The position numbers and the translations under genes were made by a program. Below the pieces are notes generated by a model, which saw only the letters and a list, made by a program, of their open reading frames with translations, was not told the DNA's origin and did no database searches. From Vulcanimicrobiota bacterium (GTDB lineage Bacteria > Vulcanimicrobiota > Vulcanimicrobiia > Vulcanimicrobiales > Vulcanimicrobiaceae), in NCBI GenBank assembly GCA_019245275.1, contig JAFARW010000046.1, positions 1 through 11,764 of the forward strand: a stretch of DNA of 11,764 bases, read 5' to 3'. This document shows positions 6,909-11,764 of this stretch, piece by piece (the stretch's first letter is position 1; each line of letters begins with the position of its first letter).

Positions 6909-7416
6909 TCGCGTCATACGCGACGGGCACCGCAATCGATGCGGTCTGGTCCGCAGAGAGATTGGACTGGAATTCCGCCGGCGCGGCCTCACTGCGATCC
7001 CCAAACGGAACGCTGCCGTTTATGGCGGCATGATCCTGAAGGTAGTACGCGGCATCGATCAAGGTCGGAGATCCGTGATGCCCGAGATAGGTTGGGCCGA
7101 AGTAGGCCGCGACCGCGATCACTGCGGCTGCCGGAACCAGATATGCCGGACGCAGCCAGGCGCGCAAGCGCTGCCCGTACGAAGGCTGTGCCTGACGGAT
7201 CAACTCCCAGACGTTGGCTTTGATCGTCGAGGGCATTTCACGCTCTTCGCGCGCCGCATGCTCGCGCAGGATCTCTGAGACGCGGACTTCTGTGGCGTAT
7301 TCGTCGGAGCAGTGCGTGCACGACTCGAGATGCGTGAGCACGGTAGCATCATCCGCCGGCTTTAGGGCGCCGTGGATGTAGTCGATTAGTTGGTCGTTCG
7401 TCAGATGTTGCATCAT
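6892..7416 (-). CDS. Membrane-anchored zinc-finger anti-sigma factor
   Basis: A 174-residue anti-sigma factor. Seen: the ZAS motif His29-x3-Cys33-x2-Cys36 in an N-terminal helical domain (LTNDQLIDYIHGAL...), a linker, one membrane helix at about 91-107 (AYLVPAAAVIAVAAYFG), and a periplasmic tail of about 65 residues. Such proteins hold the ECF sigma factor at the membrane until the periplasmic part is cleaved or released. The ATG overlaps the sigma stop codon (ATGA), so the pair is coupled and stoichiometry is likely matched. The periplasmic tail lacks cysteines, and its final stretch is rich in Ala and small residues. The downstream RseB-like protein is the probable partner of this tail. Confidence 0.9.
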   Translation of the reverse strand: MMQHLTNDQLIDYIHGALKPADDATVLTHLESCTHCSDEYATEVRVSEILREHAAREEREMPSTIKANVWELIRQAQPSYGQRLRAWLRPAYLVPAAAVIAVAAYFGPTYLGHHGSPTLIDAAYYLQDHAAINGSVPFGDRSEAAPAEFQSNLSADQTASIAVPVAYDANGPQH

Positions 7417-7979
7417 CGTTGTTGTTTCTGCTGCGTTAGCAGTCTCCTCAAAAGTGCGCGCGCGCGGTGCAATCGGGATCGCACGGTCCCGATCGAACAG
7501 CCCATGATCTCCGAGATTTCTTGATAACTATACTCCTCGATGTCCGCCAGGACTACGACCGCACGCTGATCGGGTGAGAGCATCTCGAGCGAGCGCGACA
7601 GCGACTCGCTGAGCTGGCCCTCCACGTAGTCTTCAATCGGTGTGACCGCGAGGGGCCTATCTCCCCCGAACGCCTGCGGCACATTGTCCTCAGGTATCTC
7701 TTCCTGGAAACGTCCTTTTTTGCGCCGAAGTTCATCCCGGTAAAGGTTGGTCACGATCCGGTAGATCCATGAGAGAAACGAGGTCCCCGGCACGAAGCTC
7801 CGCCAGGCCCGATAGACGCGGATGAAGGCCTCCTGAGAGAGGTCCCGCGCGTCCGCCTCGTTCCGGGTCAACCGATACGCGAAATTGTAGGTCGCCTTCC
7901 CGTACTGCTCAATTGCCCGCTCTAAGAAGGCCGTCTGCTCGGGGGTCGGCGGCTCTATCGGCTTACGTGCAGCTCCCAT
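7413..7979 (-). CDS. ECF-family RNA polymerase sigma factor (RpoE/SigW type)
   Basis: A 188-residue ECF sigma factor. Region 2 (about 25-87) includes YNFAYRLTRNEADARDLSQEAF, the RVYRAWRSF helix and WIYRIVTNLYRDELRRKK for -10 recognition. Region 4 (about 125-180) carries LSPDQRAVVVLADIEEYSYQEISEIMG and the helix-turn-helix GCSIGTVRSRLHRARALL for -35 recognition. The linker between them is about 35 residues. The ATG at 7979 has a ribosome site at a good distance. It heads the operon with anti-sigma and RseB-like genes, so it probably answers envelope stress. No obvious GGAAC-type autoregulated promoter was found in the short region to the divergent gene. Confidence 0.95.
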   Translation of the reverse strand: MGAARKPIEPPTPEQTAFLERAIEQYGKATYNFAYRLTRNEADARDLSQEAFIRVYRAWRSFVPGTSFLSWIYRIVTNLYRDELRRKKGRFQEEIPEDNVPQAFGGDRPLAVTPIEDYVEGQLSESLSRSLEMLSPDQRAVVVLADIEEYSYQEISEIMGCSIGTVRSRLHRARALLRRLLTQQKQQR

Positions 7980-7989
7980 CGGTCTTGGG

Positions 7990-7997
7990 CCCTCTTT
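7990..7997 (-). promoter_or_regulatory. Ribosome binding site of the sigma factor gene
   Basis: AAAGAGGG on the minus strand ends 10 bases before the ATG at 7979. A short GC hairpin (CCCCG/CGGGG, 7998-8010) directly precedes it and could modulate access. Confidence 0.55.
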
Positions 7998-8045
7998 CCC
8001 CGCTGCGGGGCCTCAGCACTTGGCGCGCTGCAGAGCGCTGTGCTA

Positions 8046-8063
8046 AGTTAGGCGTACCTAACT
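8046..8063. promoter_or_regulatory. Perfect 18-bp palindrome, candidate metal-regulator operator
   Basis: AGTTAGG CGTA CCTAACT: seven-base arms, four-base centre, lying in the divergent region between the sigma factor and oxidase-transporter genes. It is 37 bases before the preferred oxidase start and 67 before the sigma start. The TTAGG/CCTAA half-sites resemble those of DtxR/IdeR-type iron boxes, but the four-base spacing differs from the classical nine. A binding site for a metalloregulator of the downstream metal gene is an inference. Confidence 0.5.
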
Positions 8064-8100
8064 GATGTTCGGCAGATGTTTTTCGGGCGGTCCGGCCAAG

Positions 8101-9864
8101 ATGGCGCGCATTTTTGCGAGCCTGGTCATCTTTTTTGGCGCCGCAGCAGTCGCGGTTTCCGCACAGGCGGCATTGCCGGCCCCATCCGGCGACGGTCTGA
8201 TCTATTTACACCCGCAAGTGATGCCCGACGGCACGAAGCGTTTCGACATTACGGCCAAAGTCGTCGATTGGGAAGTGACCAAAGGCACGACGGTTCGCGC
8301 ATGGACCTATGACGGCGTCGTTCCGGGACCGGTCATTCGTGTGCGCGTCGGTGATCGCGTGGAGCTGGTCGTGCACAATCAGTTGCCTGAGCCGACCGTC
8401 GTGCATTTGCACGGTCTCGTGGATGCGAACGACATGGACGGCGTCCCCGGAGTAACGCAAGCGCCGATCCCGCCGCAGGGCGAGTTCACGTACCGCTTCA
8501 CTGCTGTGCGGCCCGGTACGTACATCTACCATACGCACTTCAACGATCTCGACCAGCTGGATCGTGGGCTATACGGCGCGGTGATCATCGACGACCGCAA
8601 ACCGCTCAAAGTCGATCACGATTACTTGGAAGTGATCTCGAGTTGGCGGATCCGCAGTGACACTGAGAATTTCTTCTCGCTCAACGGCAAGTCGTATCCG
8701 CTGACGCACCCGCTTGAGGTAAAGAGCGGCCAGACGATTCGGCTACGCTTCATCAATATCAGCGGTACCGAGTTTCACACGATGCATTTGCACGGCCATC
8801 GCATGCGCATCATCGCGCGCGATGGCAATCCGGTGCTGACCGATGATGTTGAGAACACCGTCTTGATCGGTCCCGGCCAGACGGTCGACACGCTCGTCAA
8901 GGCGGATGCGAATCCTGGAACGTGGCTGCTGCATTGCCACGTGCTCGACCACATGATGAACGGGAACGTGATGCCGGGCGGCCTGATCACGGCGCTGCAC
9001 TATTCCGGCACGCCGGATACGCTGGCAATGCTCGGCATGTCGATGGGCGGCTACTCGCATGGATCGCGCGGCCAGCTTTCATTTTGGACGACGATTCTGC
9101 TTGGAGCGATAGCCGGCTTTACGATTTTCCTCGGATTGCCGATCGCGAAGCTGCGGCGCGTCGCGCCGCAAGTCATGTCGCTGCTGAACTCGCTCGCGGT
9201 AGGTGTGCTGTTTTTCTTGCTCTTCGACGTCATCAAACAAGCATCGGAGCCGATTGAGGAAGCGCTGCGCACTGCGCAGAGCGGCGGCGGCGACTACAAC
9301 AACTTCATCACGCTCGTGATCGTCTTCGTGCTTGGAATCGGTGTCGGTTTGGTCGGGCTAGTTTATGGCACGCGCTCGTTCATGCAAAGCGCGAAGGAAG
9401 GCGCCTCGCAAAACCCGCTGATGCTTTCGTTGCTGATTGCGACCGGCATCGGCATGCACAATTTCGCTGAAGGACTTGCGATCGGACAATCCGCTGCAAT
9501 CGGCGCGATCCAACTTGCGCTGATGCTGATCATCGGGTTCGGGTTGCACAATGCGACGGAGGGCTTCGGTATCGCCGCGCCGCTCGTGCAATTGCCGGCA
9601 GTGCGGTGGCGGTTCTTGTTGTTGGCCGGTATTATCGGCGGCGCGCCGACGTTCGTCGGCACGATCGTCGGCTACGTGCTCGTTTCGCCGACCTTGTCGG
9701 TGCTCTTTCTCACGCTTGCGGCCGGCGCGATCATCTTCGTGATCAGCGAGATGCTTAACGTCGCGCGCAAGGTCGGTTTCATTGAAGTCGGCGTGATCGG
9801 GCTTGCGCTTGGGTTCCTCTTCGCTTACGGCACGGATCTAATCATCACAGCCGCCGGCGCCTAA
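8101..9864 (+). CDS. Multicopper oxidase fused to ZIP-family metal transporter
   Basis: A 587-residue two-part protein. After a signal peptide (MARIFASLVIFFGAAAVAVSAQA) comes a two-cupredoxin multicopper oxidase (about 30-300). It has HLH (His102, His104), HTH (His144, His146), H226-x2-H229-x-H231 and H278-C279-H280-x3-H284, that is, all type 1, 2 and 3 copper ligands, with type 1 copper in the second domain as in small laccases. The residue ten after Cys279, normally Met or Leu, is Asn289. A linker with Met310, Met313, Met315 and His320 leads to eight membrane helices (from about 326). Helices 4 and 5 carry HNFAEG (453-458) and HNATEG (483-488), the binuclear metal site of GufA-like ZIPs; helix 7 has Glu550. 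ZIP N-termini face outward, so the oxidase would be periplasmic. ATG 8065 is an alternative start but abuts the palindrome. Likely substrates: Fe, Cu or Mn; undetermined. Confidence 0.93.
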   Translation: MARIFASLVIFFGAAAVAVSAQAALPAPSGDGLIYLHPQVMPDGTKRFDITAKVVDWEVTKGTTVRAWTYDGVVPGPVIRVRVGDRVELVVHNQLPEPTVVHLHGLVDANDMDGVPGVTQAPIPPQGEFTYRFTAVRPGTYIYHTHFNDLDQLDRGLYGAVIIDDRKPLKVDHDYLEVISSWRIRSDTENFFSLNGKSYPLTHPLEVKSGQTIRLRFINISGTEFHTMHLHGHRMRIIARDGNPVLTDDVENTVLIGPGQTVDTLVKADANPGTWLLHCHVLDHMMNGNVMPGGLITALHYSGTPDTLAMLGMSMGGYSHGSRGQLSFWTTILLGAIAGFTIFLGLPIAKLRRVAPQVMSLLNSLAVGVLFFLLFDVIKQASEPIEEALRTAQSGGGDYNNFITLVIVFVLGIGVGLVGLVYGTRSFMQSAKEGASQNPLMLSLLIATGIGMHNFAEGLAIGQSAAIGAIQLALMLIIGFGLHNATEGFGIAAPLVQLPAVRWRFLLLAGIIGGAPTFVGTIVGYVLVSPTLSVLFLTLAAGAIIFVISEMLNVARKVGFIEVGVIGLALGFLFAYGTDLIITAAGA

Positions 9865-9867
9865 GTC

Positions 9868-9894
9868 TGTGTCACGCTGAGCTTGTCGAAGCGC
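9868..9894 (+). repeat. Left arm of 27-bp perfect inverted repeat
   Basis: Begins TGTGTCACGCTGAGC and is the exact reverse complement of 10494-10520. It contains an internal mini-hairpin GCTT-GTCG-AAGC and starts three bases after the oxidase-transporter stop. The core (CTTCGACAAGCTC) resembles a dispersed intergenic repeat that I recall from many high-GC genomes. Confidence 0.9.
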
Positions 9895-9895
9895 C

Positions 9896-9912
9896 ACCGT
9901 CATCGTGACGGT
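9896..9912. other. Short hairpin inside the left repeat boundary
   Basis: ACCGTCA (9896-9902) and TGACGGT (9906-9912) pair perfectly around a three-base loop. No T-run follows, so it is not a convincing terminator by itself; with the adjacent repeat it may still end the oxidase-transporter transcript. Confidence 0.4.
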
Positions 9913-9946
9913 CACTGACCTCAAAATCCAAGCGCTACCACAATCG

Positions 9947-10459
9947 ATGCTCCGTCGTTTGATAGCAGCCCCGATGTGCCTAGCGTTTGCAGCGGCTGCA
10001 GTTGGTGCCGTCTCGGCTGACCTTAAACCTTGGTCCTCTAGGCAATCTGGACCAGCGAAGAATGGTTTAGCGCTCGCTGCGTATACTGAGTCGCCCCGTG
10101 TTGATCTCGGCCAACCCATTCAGCTTACTATAGAGATCCGCAATGTTTCGTCGCACGATGTGTACATCATGGGAGGCGACGCTGGCATCAACTACAGTTT
10201 CGGAGTCGTCGATACGTCTTCCGGAAAGATGCTTCCGCAACTTGAGGTTCCGAGAGGCGGTGGGGGTATATACGGCCTGAACATGCGCGTGGGGCCCAGA
10301 CAGGCGTGGTTCTTGACGTTTCGGCTTGACGACTATGTCCCAATCGAGAAGCCAGGAACGTATCTAGTGACCGTTAGCATGCGGGACGTGCGTCGTTCAG
10401 AAGACCAAAGCTACGTTGGGTTAACTTCGAATGCGATGACACTACACGTTACTCAATGA
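9947..10459 (+). CDS. Small exported Ig-like beta-sandwich protein, function unknown
   Basis: About 170 residues from ATG 9947. Seen: a signal peptide (MLRR, hydrophobic LIAAPMCLAFAAAAVGAV, cleavage near SA-D), then a single domain. Its strands (LGQPIQLTIEIRNVSSHDVYI, SFGVVDTSSGKML, AWFLTFRLDDYVPIEKPGTYLVTVSM, NAMTLHV) follow the pattern of bacterial Ig-like or proteinase-inhibitor-like beta sandwiches. I do not recognise a named family. There are no Cys residues in the mature part and no catalytic motif. GTG 9905 is an alternative start but would lie in the hairpin and bury the signal peptide 14 residues in. No good ribosome site is visible for either. The gene with its flanks sits exactly between two 27-bp inverted repeats, and its base use seems slightly less GC-rich than its neighbours, so it may be acquired cargo. 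Confidence 0.7.
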   Translation: MLRRLIAAPMCLAFAAAAVGAVSADLKPWSSRQSGPAKNGLALAAYTESPRVDLGQPIQLTIEIRNVSSHDVYIMGGDAGINYSFGVVDTSSGKMLPQLEVPRGGGGIYGLNMRVGPRQAWFLTFRLDDYVPIEKPGTYLVTVSMRDVRRSEDQSYVGLTSNAMTLHVTQ

Positions 10460-10493
10460 TGCGGCGAGCGTCTCAAGCGTCGTGATCGTCGCT

Positions 10494-10520
10494 GCGCTTC
10501 GACAAGCTCAGCGTGACACA
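10494..10520 (-). repeat. Right arm of 27-bp perfect inverted repeat
   Basis: Exact reverse complement of 9868-9894, lying between the Ig-like gene and the end of the convergent His-rich gene. No other copy was seen in the window. Confidence 0.9.
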
Positions 10521-10548
10521 ATTGCGCCCGCTCTTATCGCGCGAAGCG

Positions 10549-11259
10549 CTACAAGCCGGCGGGGAATGCGTAGTTGGGAGGCGGTACGATCGGCGTGCCG
10601 ACTTCAAGCGTGATCTGCTGATGCGCGTTTAGCGGAATCTGCGTCGGATCGCCATCGTATTTTCCGCCGTTAACGAAGGCCGTTACCGGCCCCTGATATG
10701 GCCCAACTTCATTCGAGCGTAAGTCCTCGCCCCAAATATCGAACAGGTTTCCGAGTGTATATTGATGGATTTCCGGCGCCTCAACGTGGATCACGCCGCT
10801 CGGATCGTGCGTGTGAATCCAATAGAGGCACACGCTGTTGTTGCCGGTCGGCACGATACCGATGTACTGCGGAATCTGGAGCTGCTTTCCGTTAACGAAC
10901 AGCGTGAGGTGCGAGTGGATATGCATCGTCACTTGCTCCGTCGCTTCGCACTGGATGCTGTCAACCGGGCCGCCCGCGCCGCCGCCCTTATTGTCGCCGG
11001 GTGCGAACGCGGGTTTTCCAACACTTTGATCGGTCAACGTAATCGGCTTCTGGCTCGCATTGGGTCCGGGAGTCGGCGTCGCGACCGCATTTGCATAGTC
11101 GCGCCCCTGCTTCCAGCGCAGCGCGCCAAAACCGGCCACGATCAAGACGATTGCGATCGCAAAACCGATGTAGACGATGCGCATCGGATCGCGGCGCGGC
11201 GGGCCATGACCGGGCGTTCCGAGACGCGCGTGACGCCGGCGTTCTTGTCGCGTGCTCAT
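10549..11259 (-). CDS. Membrane-anchored His-rich protein, function unknown (probable metal binding)
   Basis: A 236-residue protein. Seen: a basic cytoplasmic N-terminus (RQERRRHAR...), one membrane helix (about 27-46), a Pro/Gly/Thr-rich stalk (about 58-98), then a globular extracytoplasmic domain. The domain has His113, His115 and His117 (MHIHSH), Cys104 and Cys144 that could form a disulfide, then WIHTHDPSGVIHVEAPEIH with His149, His151, His158 and His165. Clustered His residues in two conserved-looking motifs suggest a metal site, perhaps copper, but no enzyme family is recognised. I recall similar unnamed proteins in Actinobacteria and Chloroflexi, without a function. The start overlaps the hldD stop (ATGA), so translation is coupled to a lipopolysaccharide gene. 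It lies two genes from the oxidase-transporter, on the opposite strand. Confidence 0.85.
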   Translation of the reverse strand: MSTRQERRRHARLGTPGHGPPRRDPMRIVYIGFAIAIVLIVAGFGALRWKQGRDYANAVATPTPGPNASQKPITLTDQSVGKPAFAPGDNKGGGAGGPVDSIQCEATEQVTMHIHSHLTLFVNGKQLQIPQYIGIVPTGNNSVCLYWIHTHDPSGVIHVEAPEIHQYTLGNLFDIWGEDLRSNEVGPYQGPVTAFVNGGKYDGDPTQIPLNAHQQITLEVGTPIVPPPNYAFPAGL

Positions 11260-11764
11260 GAGACGAGCACCGCAGTGGGATCGAGCCGGCGGTCGTCGCG
11301 CAGATAGTTGCTGACATAATCGGTAACGGCCGTCGCAAGTGGCGTAACGGCCTTCGTGTAGCCGCTGGCGCGCAGATGGTCGATTTCGGCTCTCGTCGAG
11401 TACTGATATTTGTCGCGCATGCTTGCCGGCATGTCAATGAACTCGATGCGCTCCGGAACGCGCAGCGCGGAGAAAATCGGTCGCACCAGCTCGAGCCACG
11501 TATGTGCCGTGCCGGAGCCGATGTTGTAGATGCCCATCGCGCCATTTTGCGCGAGATGCAGCGTCATGTCGACCGCATCTTTGACGTAGATGAAATCCCG
11601 CTCTTGTTCGCCGTCTGCGTAATCGGGACGGTAGCTGCGAAACAGTCGGACAACTCCGCGGTCACGAATTTGTCCGAACGCCTTGTGAGCAACGCTGCGC
11701 ATGTCGCCTTTGTGCTGTTCGTTTGGGCCGAAGACGTTGAAGTATTTGAGCCCCGTGATCCGGT
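11256..11764 (-). CDS. hldD: ADP-L-glycero-D-manno-heptose 6-epimerase-like protein (partial, N-terminus outside window)
   Basis: The C-terminal 168 residues of a short-chain dehydrogenase-type sugar epimerase; the frame is open to the window edge, so the Rossmann NAD(P) motif and the YxxxK catalytic pair lie outside. Seen: GLKYFNVFGPNEQHKGDM, VRLFRSYRPDYADGEQERDFIYVKDAVD, GIYNIGSGTAHTWLELV, and the ending with IEFIDMPASMRDKYQYSTRAEIDHLRASGY. This stretch follows E. coli HldD (RfaD) closely in order and spacing, more than it follows UDP-glucose 4-epimerases. HldD makes the heptose precursor of the LPS inner core in the cytoplasm, so its presence argues for an LPS-bearing outer membrane. An internal ATG at 11702 is not the true start, as the conserved sequence continues upstream of it. 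Confidence 0.92.
   Translation of the reverse strand, partial: RITGLKYFNVFGPNEQHKGDMRSVAHKAFGQIRDRGVVRLFRSYRPDYADGEQERDFIYVKDAVDMTLHLAQNGAMGIYNIGSGTAHTWLELVRPIFSALRVPERIEFIDMPASMRDKYQYSTRAEIDHLRASGYTKAVTPLATAVTDYVSNYLRDDRRLDPTAVLVS

Noticed and set aside
6918..7004. N-terminal extension of the RseB-like frame to 7004
   Set aside because: It would overlap the anti-sigma gene by over 100 bases and bury the signal peptide; the added residues are Arg-rich shadow sequence.
1..11764. CRISPR arrays, transposase or integrase genes, rRNA, riboswitches
   Set aside because: Looked for regularly spaced repeats, recombinase motifs and recognisable structured leaders; none seen apart from the two repeat pairs reported.

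Overview
The window reads as a chromosomal segment of a moderately high-GC, didermic (Gram-negative-type) bacterium. The lipopolysaccharide heptose epimerase fragment at the right end and several exported proteins point to an outer membrane. The ECF sigma / zinc-finger anti-sigma / RseB-like trio fits the same picture. I cannot fix the phylum from sequence alone. The gene mix and frequent GTG/TTG starts would suit a deep-branching environmental lineage such as Eremiobacterota, but that is a guess.

Left part (1-1382, minus strand): a HAD-family hydrolase cut by the window edge, a GNAT acetyltransferase, and a tRNA-Leu(UAA) gene. A 21-base near-copy (20 identical) of the 3' end of this tRNA sits exactly at the start codon of the HAD gene. 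The acetyltransferase segment is therefore bracketed by direct repeats, as expected for a small integration into the tRNA 3' end.

Middle (1519-5877, plus strand): etfB-etfA (electron transfer flavoprotein), joined by a one-base stop/start overlap and followed by a terminator-like hairpin. Then come an exported tetratricopeptide-repeat protein and, 3 bases later, a histone-deacetylase-family zinc amidohydrolase. The last gene converges on, and overlaps by 4 bases, the RseB-like gene of the opposite-strand operon.

Envelope stress operon (7979-5874, minus strand): ECF sigma factor, membrane-anchored zinc-finger anti-sigma factor and RseB/MucB-like periplasmic sensor, each overlapping the next. 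It diverges from the most unusual gene of the window.

That gene (8101-9864, plus strand) encodes a single polypeptide made of a secreted two-domain multicopper oxidase fused to a complete eight-helix ZIP metal transporter. All copper-ligand motifs and both HNxxEG metal-site motifs of ZIP are visible. A Met/His-containing linker lies between the halves, and a perfect 18-bp palindrome lies in the divergent promoter region. This looks like a one-protein metal oxidation/transport system, comparable in concept to the yeast Fet3-Ftr1 pair but built on a different permease.

Right part: a small exported Ig-like protein flanked by perfect 27-bp inverted repeats, then (minus strand) a membrane-anchored His-rich protein of unknown function, translationally coupled to an upstream hldD-type epimerase that runs off the window.
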